A stretch of 64,000 bases of DNA from Phyllobacterium phragmitis (GCF_002980495.1 NZ_PVBR01000003.1:1-64000); one strand, 5' to 3'; shown: positions 28,953-39,207, counted from the first letter of the stretch. Made by a program: numbers and translations. The notes: a model not told the origin generated them from the letters alone.

Positions 28953-31896
28953 CCAGTATCTCCCTGATTTCGGAGCGGCATGACCCGCAATTGGTTCCGG
29001 CATTGAGGGCGGTGCCGACCTCCTGCACCGAGCGGCAACCATTATCGATGGCCGCCACGATCTGGTTGATGCCGACGGAAAAGCATGAGCAGACGATGGC
29101 GCCAGAATCCGGCTGATCCGCCCCGGGCCGTCCGGCCATCACCGCGATGCGGCGACGGATCTCCGTATGCGCTATGCCAAGCTGCGTGACGGCCCATGTG
29201 CGCGAAACGGCCACCGGCTGGCGCGCGGCATAAAAGGCGAGCATAAGCTGTTCCCCGTCGAAAAAGGCAATCCGGCTATCGCCATTTTCCCGGTCGAAAT
29301 AGGCGAGCGCCTCCAGTTCATCCGGGAGCCGCCAGGTTTCCCGGCACCATGCCTCCCAGCCTCCCGGCTGCTCGGCAAAGGCGCATTCCATGCGGAAGCC
29401 ATGATCGACCTTGGCGATGGCGAAATAATCGGCGTTGTCGGGTATTGGCCGGTTCATCGACACCGCGAAGCCGTAGGAAGCCGTGGCGTATGGCTCTACG
29501 GAAACCCCGACATGCTTCAACGCGGGCTGACCGGAAACCGAATCGGTGATTGATGGCACCAGCACATCGACGCGGGCATTGGAGGCAAATTGGTCCGTCC
29601 AGTGGATCGGCACAAAGATAGAACTACGCGGTTGCCGGGCCGTGATCAGAGCGCGGACGACGATCTTGCCGTGAGGGCTGGCGATGCGGATAAGCGTCGC
29701 ATCGCCAGCCCCGAGCGCTCTTGCATCCGCCGGATTGATCTCGGCGAATGGCTCGGCAAGGTGGGCGGACAGCCGGGCGCTTTTGGCCGTTCGCGTCATG
29801 GTGTGCCACTGGTCGCGGATCCGTCCAGTGTTGAGAACCAGCGGGTACGCTGCATGGACACGCTCCGTCGCCATCGCTCGAACCGCGATGAAGCGCGCTT
29901 TGTGATCCGGGGTATAGAAGCGGCCATTGGCGAAAAAGCGCGAGGCACCCCCCTCTGCCCTGCCGGGCATCTCCCCCACAAGGGGGGAGATTGGCTGACG
30001 CAAATGTTGGTGCTTACCTTTCAACGCTTGTGATTTGGGGCCAGCATCTATGAAGGCCTGATCTCCCCCCTTGTGGGGGAGATGGCTGGCAAGCCAGAGG
30101 GGGGTGCCTCGGGCAGTTGCGGGCCATTGGAAGGGCTTCAACGTTTCATAAACGGCGTCAGAAATCCTCGCATAATCCCCAATATCGAAATCGCGCTCCC
30201 CCCCATTCTCAAAACCCGAAAGCGCCGCATGTTCTGCAAAAATCTGCGCCGGGTTCTCGAATGCGAAAGCCTCGCCAAACCCCATGCGCTTCGCCACATC
30301 GCAGATGATGCGCCAATCGCCGCGCGCCTCGCCGGGGAGCGGCAGGAAGGGGCGCTGGCGGGAAATCCGCCGTTCGGAATTGGTGACCGTGCCGTCCTTT
30401 TCGCCCCAGCCCGCCGCCGGAAGCAGCACATGGGCATATTGCGTCGTGTCGGTGTCGCGCATGATGTCGGAGACGACAACAAACGGGCAATTGCGGATCG
30501 CCTCGGCCACGCTATCGGCATCAGGCATGGAAACCACGGGATTGGTGCCCATGATCCACAGCGCCTTGATCCGCCCATCAGCCACGGCCTTGAACATGTC
30601 CACGGCCTTGAGGCCGGGCTTTTGGGCGATGGCAGGCGCATTCCAGAAACGCTGGACGCGCTCGCGATGCTCAGGCTTTTCGATTTCCATATGGGCGGCG
30701 AGCATATTGGCGAGCCCGCCGACCTCGCGCCCACCCATGGCGTTCGGTTGGCCGGTAAGCGAAAACGGCCCCATGCCCGGCCTGCCGATGCGCCCTGTCG
30801 CCAGATGGCAATTGATGATGGCGTTCACCTTGTCCGTACCGGATGAGGACTGGTTGACGCCCTGGCTATAGCAAGTGACGACCTTCTGCGTGGTCTCGAA
30901 CAGCCGGTAGAACGCGATGATTTCCTCGATGGAAAGGCCAGTGAGCGCGTGGGTCTCAGCCTCGCCTTTTTGCGCCGCCGCAAGCGCTTCGGCAAAACCG
31001 TTCGTATGGTCGCGGATGAAATCATCATCCATCGCCGGACTGCGGGCGAGATGCGCCAACAGACCGTTGAACAGCGCCACATCGCCATCCGGGCGAACGC
31101 TCAAATGCATGTCGGCGATATCGCAGGTCATGGTGCGACGCGGGTCGATGACCACGATCTTCATCGCCGGACGCTTTTCCTTGGCGCTGGCGATCCGCTG
31201 GTAGAGGACCGGATGGCACCAGGCGAGATTGGAGCCGGTGAGGATGATGAGATCGGCCTCTTCCAGATCCTCATAAACGCCCGGCACCGTATCCGAACCG
31301 AAGGCGCGCCTGTGACCTGCCACCGACGAGGCCATGCACAGTCGGGAATTGGTGTCGATATTGGCGGTGCCGATGAAGCCCTTCATCAGCTTGTTGGCCG
31401 CATAATAATCCTCGGTCAGCAACTGACCGGAAACATAGAACGCCACGGAATCCGGCCCATGCTCGGCAATTGCCTCAGAGAATTTCCGCGCCACGAGATC
31501 AAGCGCCTCGTCCCACGTCGCGCGGTTGGAATGCCGCGCTTGCCCCTCACCCTTACCCTCTCCCCGCACGCGGGGAGAGGGGGACATAGATATTGTCGCC
31601 ATTTCTTTTGAGCCAGGCACAGAAGAAGAAAGATGGGAAGCAACACCGATGCCCCCCTCCCCCCGTTCTTCACGGGGAGAGGGTAAGGGTGAGGGGCTAA
31701 TTTCGGGATAAAGCAGCCGTCCGTCGAGATCGAGCGTTTCGGCCAGCGCCGAACCCTTGGAACAGAGCCGCCCAAAATTGGCCGGATGATCCGGATCGCC
31801 CTTCACGCTGACCGCCCCATCATCCGCAACGCTGGCAATGACGCCGCAGCCGACGCCGCAATAAGGACAGGCTGTCTTGACCTCTGCCGTCATCAT
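28912..31896 (-). CDS. nasA: Assimilatory nitrate reductase, catalytic subunit, carrying two palindrome-encoded inserts
   Basis: A 994-residue molybdopterin enzyme reducing nitrate to nitrite. It has the N-terminal 4Fe-4S site (C10, C13, C17, C45), Mo-bisMGD domains and a C-terminal BFD-like [2Fe-2S] domain (IVCSCFSVGINQI...NCGSCRSE). NasA is normally about 885 residues. The excess is explained by two in-frame insertions, residues ~67-118 and ~596-652, encoded by palindromic repeats; 994 minus these 109 gives 885. Whether the protein tolerates them is unknown. The start ATGATG overlaps the nirD stop. Confidence 0.92.
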   Translation of the reverse strand: MMTAEVKTACPYCGVGCGVIASVADDGAVSVKGDPDHPANFGRLCSKGSALAETLDLDGRLLYPEISPSPLPSPREERGEGGIGVASHLSSSVPGSKEMATISMSPSPRVRGEGKGEGQARHSNRATWDEALDLVARKFSEAIAEHGPDSVAFYVSGQLLTEDYYAANKLMKGFIGTANIDTNSRLCMASSVAGHRRAFGSDTVPGVYEDLEEADLIILTGSNLAWCHPVLYQRIASAKEKRPAMKIVVIDPRRTMTCDIADMHLSVRPDGDVALFNGLLAHLARSPAMDDDFIRDHTNGFAEALAAAQKGEAETHALTGLSIEEIIAFYRLFETTQKVVTCYSQGVNQSSSGTDKVNAIINCHLATGRIGRPGMGPFSLTGQPNAMGGREVGGLANMLAAHMEIEKPEHRERVQRFWNAPAIAQKPGLKAVDMFKAVADGRIKALWIMGTNPVVSMPDADSVAEAIRNCPFVVVSDIMRDTDTTQYAHVLLPAAGWGEKDGTVTNSERRISRQRPFLPLPGEARGDWRIICDVAKRMGFGEAFAFENPAQIFAEHAALSGFENGGERDFDIGDYARISDAVYETLKPFQWPATARGTPLWLASHLPHKGGDQAFIDAGPKSQALKGKHQHLRQPISPLVGEMPGRAEGGASRFFANGRFYTPDHKARFIAVRAMATERVHAAYPLVLNTGRIRDQWHTMTRTAKSARLSAHLAEPFAEINPADARALGAGDATLIRIASPHGKIVVRALITARQPRSSIFVPIHWTDQFASNARVDVLVPSITDSVSGQPALKHVGVSVEPYATASYGFAVSMNRPIPDNADYFAIAKVDHGFRMECAFAEQPGGWEAWCRETWRLPDELEALAYFDRENGDSRIAFFDGEQLMLAFYAARQPVAVSRTWAVTQLGIAHTEIRRRIAVMAGRPGADQPDSGAIVCSCFSVGINQIVAAIDNGCRSVQEVGTALNAGTNCGSCRSEIREILDARHRKHPVQAAE
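29942..30110. repeat. Rhizobial palindromic element, 169 bp, inside nasA (copy 2)
   Basis: The outer 16 bases are perfect inverted repeats (29942-29957 and 30095-30110), with nested hairpins inside. The sequence matches the element at 18395-18566 closely in both arms. It lies between the codons for FQWP and FFANGRFYTPD of nasA and keeps the frame open, adding about 57 residues. Confidence 0.88.
31542..31697. repeat. Second-family palindromic element, 156 bp, inside nasA
   Basis: A perfect 24-base inverted repeat bounds the element (31542-31565 and 31674-31697, GCCCCTCACCCTTACCCTCT... and its complement). Each arm carries its own hairpin (CTCCCCGCACGCGGGGAG and CCCCGTTCTTCACGGGG). The length is exactly 52 codons, so it inserts 52 residues between LLYPEI and ATWDEALDL of NasA without a stop or frameshift. 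Confidence 0.88.
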
Positions 31897-32225
31897 TCCG
31901 CGGCTGCCAGCATCAGGCTTTCGAGCGCGATGAAGAGTTTTCCATCTTCGTTGCGCACGGGGATTGTCCGCACCTCGCCCTCGTCCGCGCCCAGCGCCCT
32001 GCCGGTCTCCAGCGAAATCACCCAATTGTGCAGCGGGCAGGTGACGGCGCGGCCATGGACGATGCCTTGGCTGAGCGGGCCACCCCTGTGTGGACAGTGG
32101 TCTTCGATCGCGAAGACATCATTCTCCGCCGTGCGGAACACCGCGATCTTGCCCTGCGGCGTCTTCACGCAGCGCGCGCCACGCAGCGGGATATCCGAGA
32201 GTTCGCCGATTTCGATCCAGTTCAT
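31893..32225 (-). CDS. nirD: Nitrite reductase small subunit
   Basis: A 110-residue Rieske-type [2Fe-2S] protein with both cluster motifs (CPHRG and CPLHNW; Cys-His pairs). It partners NirB in NADH-dependent reduction of nitrite to ammonium. The start at 32225 (MNWIEIGEL) is preferred over upstream in-frame ATGs because it matches the family start. It is separated from nirB by about 200 bases largely filled by a repeat, and overlaps nasA by 4 bases. Confidence 0.94.
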   Translation of the reverse strand: MNWIEIGELSDIPLRGARCVKTPQGKIAVFRTAENDVFAIEDHCPHRGGPLSQGIVHGRAVTCPLHNWVISLETGRALGADEGEVRTIPVRNEDGKLFIALESLMLAAAE

Positions 32226-32261
32226 CGCTTGCTCTTTTCTCATTTCCATCATGTCCTTCAT

Positions 32262-32402
32262 CCTCGTCCCTCGAGGCTCATTTCGCTTCGCTTCATTCGT
32301 ACCTCAGGATGAGGATGAAGGACGTCGCAGTAGCCCTCATCCTGAGGTGCATAGTGGACCCTGAGTTTGTCGAAGGGGGAACGAAGCCTCGAAGGACGAG
32401 GG
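32262..32402. repeat. Third-family palindromic repeat between nirB and nirD
   Basis: Imperfect outer arms (CCTCGTCCC-TCGAGGC near 32262 and GCCTCGAAGGACGAGGG near 32386-32402) enclose an exact inverted pair, ACCTCAGGATGAGG (32301-32314) and CCTCATCCTGAGGT (about 32334-32347). It fills most of the nirD-nirB gap. Sequences of this look are common intergenic repeats in the order. Confidence 0.75.
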
Positions 32403-32423
32403 CGCCTGGCAAATCCGTCAGCA

Positions 32424-34874
32424 CTATTCCGCCGCTCCGGCATATTCCACCGTCGCCATCGGCTTGAACTCATGCTTGTCCTTGCCCGAGACGCGCTCGG
32501 ACCAGGGATCGACCTGGGCGAATTTCTGGGAAAAGACGAAGCGCTCGTAATACATCTTGCGCTTGTCGTGATCGGTCATGATCTGGCGGCGAATCTCTTC
32601 AAGGCCGATGCGCTTTGCCCATTTGTAGATGCGTTCGAGATAACGGCCCTGCTCGCGATACATCTGCGTCAGCGCCACGATATGCTCCAACGCCTCGTCC
32701 TCGGTCTTCACCAACCCCAGCACGTCGGTGCCCTTGATATCGAGGCCCGCTGCGCCGGCGAAATGGATCTCGTAGCCTGAATCGACGCAGATAACGCCAA
32801 TGTCCTTGCAGGTCGCCTCGGCGCAATTGCGTGGGCAGCCCGAGACCGCCAGCTTCAGCTTGGCCGGGGTCCACGACCCCCACATGAATTTCTCGATGCG
32901 GATGCCGAAGCCCGTTGAATCCTGCGTGCCGAAGCGGCACCAGTCGGAGCCGACGCAGGTTTTCACCGTGCGCAAGCCCTTGGCATAGGCCTGGCCTGAG
33001 ACGAACCCCGCCTGCCCCAGATCGGCCCAGACAGCGGGAAGATCCTCCTTCTCGATGCCGAGCAGGTCGATGCGCTGGCCGCCCGTCACCTTGACCAACG
33101 GCACGTTGAACTTGTCCACCACATCGGCGATGGCGCGCAGTTCTTTAGCGTTGGTCACACCGCCCCACATGCGCGGCACGACCGAATAGGTGCCGTCCTT
33201 CTGGATGTTGGCGTGGACGCGCTCGTTGATGTAGCGCGACTGGTAATCATCGGCATATTCATCCGGCCAGTCGCAGACGAGATAATAATTGAGCGCCGGG
33301 CGGCATTTGGCGCAGCCGCAGGACGTCTTCCATTCCAGTTCCTGCATGACGGCGGGAATGGTCTTCAGCCCCTTGGCCTTGATCAGCCGGCGCACATCGT
33401 CATGGCCCAGATCCGTGCAGGTGCACATCGGCGTGACGGCGGCGGGGTTGTAGGCATCGCCGAGCGTCAGCTTCATGAGCTGTTCGACCAGCCCGGTGCA
33501 GGAGCCGCAGGAGGCGGACGCCTTGGTGTGCGCCCTGACATCGTCGAGCGAGGTCAGGCCCTTGGCTGTGATGGTCGAAGTGATCGTGCTTTTGCACACG
33601 CCGTTACAGCCGCAGATTTCCGCATCATCTGGCAAGGCTGCAACGGCCGCCATAGGGTCCAGGGGGGCGCCTCCCTGATAGGCCTGGCCGAAGATAAGCG
33701 TGTCGCGCATTTCCGAGACATCGGTCTGTTTACGCAACAGGTCGAAGAACCACGCGCCATCGCCGGTTTCGCCGTAAAGCACGGCGCCGAGGATGCGGTT
33801 TTCCTTCAGCACCAACCGCTTGTAGATGCCCGCGCTCGCATCGCGCAGCACGATCTCCTGACGGTCGTCGCTATCTGCGAAATCGCCGGCGGAATAAAGG
33901 CTGACGCCGGTGACTTTCAGCTGCGTCGCGGTTTCCACCGGACGGAAGGCGGCGTCCTGCTTGAGAAGCGTCTTCGCCGCCACCTTGGCCATGTCATAGA
34001 GCGGGGCGACGAGGCCGTAGCAGATGCGCTCATGCTCGACGCACTCGCCGAGGCTAAGAATGTCCGGGTCAGACGATACCATCTGGTCATTGACGACGAT
34101 GCCGCGCTCGACATAGAGGCCCGCATCGGTCGCGACGCGCACTTCCGGGCGAATGCCGACCGCCATCACCACGATGTCGGCTGGATAGACGGTGCCGTCA
34201 TCAAGCCCCACCGCCTCGACGCGATCCTTGCCGAGGATCGCCGTGGTCTGCGCCTTGCAGTGGACCTTGATCCCCCTGCCCTCAAGCTCTTTCTGCAGGA
34301 GATAGCCCGCCGCCGGATCGAGTTGGCGTTCCATCAAATGACCCATCAGGTGGAGAACGACCACCTCCATGCCACGCAAGCGAAGCGCCGCCGCCGCCTC
34401 CAGGCCCAGAAGACCGCCGCCGATCACCACTGCCTTCGCATTGGGCTTGCCCGCCGCCTCCACCATGGCATCGACATCGTCGAGATCGCGGAAGGCGCGC
34501 ACGCCGGGCAGATCCTTGCCCACTATGGGGATGATGAACGGCGCGGAGCCGGTGGCTACCACCAATTTGTCGTAGGGTGTTTCGCCCTTCGCGGTGGTGA
34601 TGAACTTGTTCTGGCGATCGATCCTGGTGACCGTCTCACCGAAGCGGCAGTTGACACCGTTTGAGGCATACCAGTCGGCGTCATGCGTGACGATCTGCTC
34701 GTAGGTCTTCTCGCCGGCGAGCACCGGCGACAACATGATGCGGTTATAGTTTCCGCGCGGTTCGGCCCCGAAGAGCGTCACGTCGAAAGCGCCGGGCGCT
34801 ACCTCGAAAAGATGTTCGAGCATACGCCCGGAGGCCATGCCGGCGCCGACGACGACGAGTTTCTGTTTTACCAT
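32424..34874 (-). CDS. nirB: NADH-dependent nitrite reductase large subunit
   Basis: An 816-residue enzyme reducing nitrite to ammonium. N-terminal FAD (VVGAGMASGRML) and NADH (VVIGGGLLGLEAA) domains are followed by a BFD-type [2Fe-2S] segment (ICGCNGVCKSTI, CGSCTGLV). The sulfite/nitrite reductase domain comes last with the siroheme-4Fe4S cysteines (TCVGSDWCRFG and SGCPRNCAEA). The start at 34874 follows AGGAGG. It depends on siroheme, hence the link with cysG at the operon end. Confidence 0.95.
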   Translation of the reverse strand: MVKQKLVVVGAGMASGRMLEHLFEVAPGAFDVTLFGAEPRGNYNRIMLSPVLAGEKTYEQIVTHDADWYASNGVNCRFGETVTRIDRQNKFITTAKGETPYDKLVVATGSAPFIIPIVGKDLPGVRAFRDLDDVDAMVEAAGKPNAKAVVIGGGLLGLEAAAALRLRGMEVVVLHLMGHLMERQLDPAAGYLLQKELEGRGIKVHCKAQTTAILGKDRVEAVGLDDGTVYPADIVVMAVGIRPEVRVATDAGLYVERGIVVNDQMVSSDPDILSLGECVEHERICYGLVAPLYDMAKVAAKTLLKQDAAFRPVETATQLKVTGVSLYSAGDFADSDDRQEIVLRDASAGIYKRLVLKENRILGAVLYGETGDGAWFFDLLRKQTDVSEMRDTLIFGQAYQGGAPLDPMAAVAALPDDAEICGCNGVCKSTITSTITAKGLTSLDDVRAHTKASASCGSCTGLVEQLMKLTLGDAYNPAAVTPMCTCTDLGHDDVRRLIKAKGLKTIPAVMQELEWKTSCGCAKCRPALNYYLVCDWPDEYADDYQSRYINERVHANIQKDGTYSVVPRMWGGVTNAKELRAIADVVDKFNVPLVKVTGGQRIDLLGIEKEDLPAVWADLGQAGFVSGQAYAKGLRTVKTCVGSDWCRFGTQDSTGFGIRIEKFMWGSWTPAKLKLAVSGCPRNCAEATCKDIGVICVDSGYEIHFAGAAGLDIKGTDVLGLVKTEDEALEHIVALTQMYREQGRYLERIYKWAKRIGLEEIRRQIMTDHDKRKMYYERFVFSQKFAQVDPWSERVSGKDKHEFKPMATVEYAGAAE

Positions 34875-34884
34875 GTTGTTCCTC

Positions 34885-36645
34885 CTATTCCGCCGCTTCC
34901 GTGCGGACCACCTTCTGGCGGGCAATGCGTGCAAGACGCCTTTCCTTGATCGAGCAAAGCTGATCTTCGTCAGGATTGGCGCCACCTTCATAGGCTTCCA
35001 AAAAATCGAGAAGTTCCTCGCGATAGGCGTAGTAATCGGGGTGGGCGAGCAGTTGCTTGCGGGTTCTCGGCCGCGGCAGGTCCACTTCCATGATGTTACC
35101 GATCCGGGCATTCGGTCCGTTCGACATCATCACCACGCGGTCAGCGAGAAGAATGGCCTCGTCGACGTCGTGGGTCACGCAGATCGCCGTCACCTTGGTG
35201 CGCTTCCAGACATCCATCAACACTTCCTGCAACTCCCACCGCGTCAGGCTGTCGAGCATGCCGAAAGGCTCGTCGAGAAGCAGAAGCTTCGGCGAGAGCG
35301 CAAAGGCCCGGGCGATGCCGACACGCTGCTTCATGCCGTTGGAAAGATCAGCGGCAAACCTGTGCATGGCATCTCCGAGACCGACGCGCGCGAGATAGTA
35401 TTCGACGATATCCTTTCGCTCGCCCGGCGAGGCTTTGGGGTAGACCTTGTCAACGCCGAGGGCGACATTCTCGCGGGCGGTGAGCCACGGCATGAGCGAA
35501 GGCGCCTGGAACACGACGGCACGGTCGGGACCCGCTCCGCTCACTTCGCGATTGTCGAGGATGATGCCCCCCGATGTAATCGGATTGAGGCCGGCGACCA
35601 TCGACAGAACAGTGGACTTGCCGCAGCCCGAATGACCGATGATGGAGACGAACTCGCCCTTTTTCATCTTCATGTCGAAGCCGTCGACAACCGTCAGCGG
35701 ACCCTTCGGCGTCGGGTATACCTTGCTTACCTCGAAAAACTCGACATAGCCTTTTTCCACCGTGGAGCGTGCCTTTTGGGCATAGGCGGCGGGCAGTTTA
35801 TCCGGCTGGGGTTTTTGGGTGATCGGCACGACATTCGGCAGATCGATCAGCCGTGCGCCCTCGCCGGACCGGCTGGTACCGAGATCGATCAGATATTCCG
35901 TCACCTCCGCGCGGATGCGGACGAATTCGGGATTGGAATTGAGCTCGCCGCGATCGCGCGGACGCGGAATATCGACCTTGAAGCTCTTGCCGAGTGTGGC
36001 TCCGGGGCCCGGCGTCAAAGGTATGATGCGATCGGCAAGCAGGATGGCCTCGTCCACGTCATTGGTGATGAGAACGATCGTCTTCTTTTCCCTTTCGCAG
36101 ATCTCGGCGAATTCGTCCTGAAGCTTCGACCGCGTCAGCGCGTCGAGCGCGGAAAGCGGTTCGTCGAGCAGAAGCACTTCGGGCTGCATGGCGAGCGCCC
36201 TGGCGACCGAGACACGCTGGCGCATGCCTCCCGACAATTCTGCCGGCTTGCGGTCAACCGCATGGGCGAGCCCCACCATTTCAATATACCGGCTGACCAG
36301 CTCGCGCCTTTCGCGCTTCGGCTTCGCCTTGTGAACGCTGTTAACCGCGAGCGCCACATTGCCCTGCACGGTGAGCCACGGCATCAGCGCATAGGACTGA
36401 AAGACAACCCCACGCTCCGGCTCGGGGCCTGTTACTTCCCGGTTTTTGAAAAGGAGCGCGCCGCTGTCCGGCACGGAGAGGCCCGCGAGCAGAGAAATCA
36501 ATGTCGACTTGCCGGACCCTGAAAAGCCGACAATCGCGACAAACTCGCCTTCCTCCACCTTCAGGTCCACATTGGCGAGAACCTCGTTGTGGCCCTTCCC
36601 CGTACCGAAGGACTTGCAAACGTCGCTTGCTTCGAGAATTGGCAT
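34885..36645 (-). CDS. Nitrate ABC transporter, fused double ATP-binding protein (NrtC/NrtD type)
   Basis: A 586-residue protein with two complete TauB/SsuB-like ATPase domains. Domain 1 has Walker [10 protein letters not shown] (40-48), signature LSGGMRQRV and Walker B LLLDEPLS, but Asn195 in place of the H-loop histidine (ITNDVDEA). Domain 2 has Walker [10 protein letters not shown], signature LSNGMKQRV (G to N) and a normal H-loop THDVDEA. It replaces the separate NrtC and NrtD proteins of cyanobacteria and has no NrtA-like C-terminal domain. It lies between nrtB and nirB with short gaps. Confidence 0.92.
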   Translation of the reverse strand: MPILEASDVCKSFGTGKGHNEVLANVDLKVEEGEFVAIVGFSGSGKSTLISLLAGLSVPDSGALLFKNREVTGPEPERGVVFQSYALMPWLTVQGNVALAVNSVHKAKPKRERRELVSRYIEMVGLAHAVDRKPAELSGGMRQRVSVARALAMQPEVLLLDEPLSALDALTRSKLQDEFAEICEREKKTIVLITNDVDEAILLADRIIPLTPGPGATLGKSFKVDIPRPRDRGELNSNPEFVRIRAEVTEYLIDLGTSRSGEGARLIDLPNVVPITQKPQPDKLPAAYAQKARSTVEKGYVEFFEVSKVYPTPKGPLTVVDGFDMKMKKGEFVSIIGHSGCGKSTVLSMVAGLNPITSGGIILDNREVSGAGPDRAVVFQAPSLMPWLTARENVALGVDKVYPKASPGERKDIVEYYLARVGLGDAMHRFAADLSNGMKQRVGIARAFALSPKLLLLDEPFGMLDSLTRWELQEVLMDVWKRTKVTAICVTHDVDEAILLADRVVMMSNGPNARIGNIMEVDLPRPRTRKQLLAHPDYYAYREELLDFLEAYEGGANPDEDQLCSIKERRLARIARQKVVRTEAAE

Positions 36646-36654
36646 GCCGGCCCC

Positions 36655-37740
36655 TTAACGATTGGAGGAAAAGGTGAAGGCCTGCTGTAGCGCATACATG
36701 ACGCGATCCAGCATGAAGCCGATAATGCCGATGGTGAGGACCGCCACCATGATGCGGGCCAACGACGAGGACGAGCCGTTTTGGAATTCGTCCCAGACAA
36801 ATTTCCCAAGGCCCGGATTCTGCGCAAGCATCTCCGCGGCGATCAGCACCATCCAGCCGACACCGAGCGACAGGCGCAGGCCGGTGAAAATCAGCGGCAG
36901 GGCTGAGGGAAGCACCAGCTTGCGGATCGTCGTCGCCGTCGAAAGCTGCAGCACCTTGCCGACATTAACGAGATCCTTGTCGATCGAGGCGACACCGAGA
37001 GCCGTATTGATCAGGGTCGGCCACAGCGAGCAGAGCGTCACCGTGACGGCGGAAATGACCAGCGATTTCGGAAGCAGGTCCGACGTGTCGGTATAAAGCG
37101 CCGAGACAATCATCGTGACAATCGGCAACCATGCGAGTGGGGAAACCGGTTTGAAAATCTGGATCAGAGGATTGATGGCGCCATTGAACGTGCGTGAAAG
37201 CCCCGAGGCGATACCGAGCGGGACGGCGATGGCGGTCGCAATGACAAAGCCCAAACCAACGGTGAAAAGCGAAGTGATGATCTGATCGACGTAGGTCGGG
37301 CGCCCGGTATAGGTGCGATCCTTGACCTGATCCGCCTTTCCTTCCGTGATCAGCTTGGCATTGCGTGCATCCTGACGCTCGTAAAAGGCCGCAGCCTTAC
37401 GGCGCTCGGCAAGGTGATCGGCCCAGAGCGACTTGGCCTGCTGCGCCACCTCGACGGGGCCGGGAATGGCGCCAAGCGACGTCTGCACCTTCGGGGCAAG
37501 CACGCCCCATGCGAGCAGGAATGCCAGGATACCCGCCAGCGGGATGATCAGCACCTTCTTCAATTCGGTGAGTTGTTCGGAGAGGCTATCTCCCGCCAAT
37601 ATCCGCAGAATTGGCGTCAGCCAGCCAAGGCCGAAAGCATTCAGCCAGACGGCGGCCCTGTTGATGCGCTGAAACAGCGCTTCCCTGCGGGCCGCTCGTC
37701 GCGCGCTCGTCTGGCTGAGAATATCGGTAGCTTCTGTCAT
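36655..37740 (-). CDS. nrtB: Nitrate ABC transporter permease
   Basis: A 361-residue inner-membrane permease of the NrtB/TauC family. It has a long N-terminal cytoplasmic part with one membrane segment (about 85-105) and a C-terminal core of five or more segments. The central WLPIVTMIVSALYTDTSDLLPKSLVIS region and the EAA-type loop region near TIRKLVLPSALPLIFTGLRL are visible. It forms the channel with NrtA and the fused ATPase. Confidence 0.93.
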   Translation of the reverse strand: MTEATDILSQTSARRAARREALFQRINRAAVWLNAFGLGWLTPILRILAGDSLSEQLTELKKVLIIPLAGILAFLLAWGVLAPKVQTSLGAIPGPVEVAQQAKSLWADHLAERRKAAAFYERQDARNAKLITEGKADQVKDRTYTGRPTYVDQIITSLFTVGLGFVIATAIAVPLGIASGLSRTFNGAINPLIQIFKPVSPLAWLPIVTMIVSALYTDTSDLLPKSLVISAVTVTLCSLWPTLINTALGVASIDKDLVNVGKVLQLSTATTIRKLVLPSALPLIFTGLRLSLGVGWMVLIAAEMLAQNPGLGKFVWDEFQNGSSSSLARIMVAVLTIGIIGFMLDRVMYALQQAFTFSSNR

Positions 37741-37815
37741 ATTGCTATCCCTTGCAATGCAAACGCATCATCGACTGGCGCAGGCCCGCCCGCCGCCGTT
37801 TTCACGGCATCGGCC

Positions 37816-39207
37816 TCAGCCCCCGACAACGTCGGCTCCTTCGATCCTCTGATCGTCTTTCAAGCCGATCTTGAGGGAGCCGATGTATGCGTTGGGGTGG
37901 CGCCCGTCATAGGTGACGCCATCGATGAAATCGGAGGTGGCCGGCTTGTACCCGTCGGTCTGCCAGGGAAACTCTTCTTTCCTGGCCTTGCCTTCTTCGA
38001 CCAGCATTTTCGCGGCCTTCAAATAGATGTCGGGCAGATAGACCGACCGGGCCGTTTCCGCGTACCAGGCATCGTCCTTGCCGGACGGGATCTGGCCCCA
38101 ACGACGCATCTGCGTCAGGTACCAGATGGCGTCGGAATAATAGGGGTAGGTCGCGAAATGGCGGAAGAACACGTTGAAATCCGGGACTTCGCGCCTGTCG
38201 CCCTTCTCATATTCGAAGGTGCCGGTCATGGAGTTGGCGATCACCTCGGCGTCGGCACCGACGTAATCGGACCGCGACAGGATCTCCACCGCCTCCGGCC
38301 GGTTGGCGTTGTTGTTTTCATCGAGCCACATCGCAGCGCGGATCAGCGCCTTGGTCAGGGCCACCGTGGTGTTGGGATATTTCTCGGTGAACTCCTTGGT
38401 CAGGCCAAAAACCTTCTCCGGATTGTTCTTCCAGATTTCGTAATCGGTGATGACCGGAACGCCGATGCCCTTGAACACCGCCGCCTGGTTCCACGGCTCG
38501 CCCACGCAGTAACCATCGATGGTGCCGGCCTCCAGCGTCGAGGGCATCTGCGGCGGCGGCGTGACGGAGAGGAGCGCATCGGCCTTGATCTGGCCGGAAA
38601 CGTCGCCCGGCGAATAATAGCCGGGATTGATGCCGCCCGAGGCAAGCCAGTAGCGCAGCTCGTAATTATGGGTCGAGACCGGGAACACCATTCCGAGATT
38701 GAACGGCTTTCCCTGCGCCCTGTACTTGTCGATCACCGGCTTCAGCGTGTCCGCCTTGATCGGGTGCTGGGGCCTGCCATCCGCGTTCAGCGGGATGTTC
38801 GGCTTCATCATCTCCCAGACCGCATTGGAGACAGTGATGCCATTACCGTTCAAGTCCATGGAAAATGGCGTGACGATATGAGCTTTGGTGCCAAAGCCGA
38901 TGCTGGCCGCCAGCGGCTGGCCGGCCAGCATATGGGCACCGTCGAGTTCGCCGGTGATCACACGGTCGAGCAGCACCTTCCAGTTCGCCTGCGGCTCGAG
39001 CGTGACGAACAGCCCCTCATCTTCGAAATAACCTTTCTCATAGGCGATCGCGAGCGGCGCCATGTCGGTAAGCTTGATGAAGCCCAGCTTGAGCTCATCC
39101 TTTTCAACGTCCAGCATCTCGGCATGGGCGCTGCCCACCACAATACCGCCGGCGAAAAGTCCCGCCATCAGCAAAGAACAGCATTTCAGTCGTCTTCCCA
39201 TCGCCAT
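37816..39207 (-). CDS. nrtA: Nitrate-binding periplasmic protein
   Basis: A 463-residue binding protein of the NrtA/CmpA family with a signal peptide ([18 protein letters not shown]...GSAHA). Family landmarks are [22 protein letters not shown], the ligand-region [10 protein letters not shown] and [16 protein letters not shown]. The start at 39207 is chosen by the AAGGAGA site; the open frame upstream is the untranslated leader that carries the terminator. It is the first structural gene of the nitrate operon. A weak hairpin (37795-37808) follows it. Confidence 0.93.
   Translation of the reverse strand: MAMGRRLKCCSLLMAGLFAGGIVVGSAHAEMLDVEKDELKLGFIKLTDMAPLAIAYEKGYFEDEGLFVTLEPQANWKVLLDRVITGELDGAHMLAGQPLAASIGFGTKAHIVTPFSMDLNGNGITVSNAVWEMMKPNIPLNADGRPQHPIKADTLKPVIDKYRAQGKPFNLGMVFPVSTHNYELRYWLASGGINPGYYSPGDVSGQIKADALLSVTPPPQMPSTLEAGTIDGYCVGEPWNQAAVFKGIGVPVITDYEIWKNNPEKVFGLTKEFTEKYPNTTVALTKALIRAAMWLDENNNANRPEAVEILSRSDYVGADAEVIANSMTGTFEYEKGDRREVPDFNVFFRHFATYPYYSDAIWYLTQMRRWGQIPSGKDDAWYAETARSVYLPDIYLKAAKMLVEEGKARKEEFPWQTDGYKPATSDFIDGVTYDGRHPNAYIGSLKIGLKDDQRIEGADVVGG

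Noticed and set aside
34837-36522. A 561-residue open frame antisense to the fused nitrate ATPase
   Set aside because: The opposite strand carries intact ABC motifs; the antisense product shows no family resemblance.
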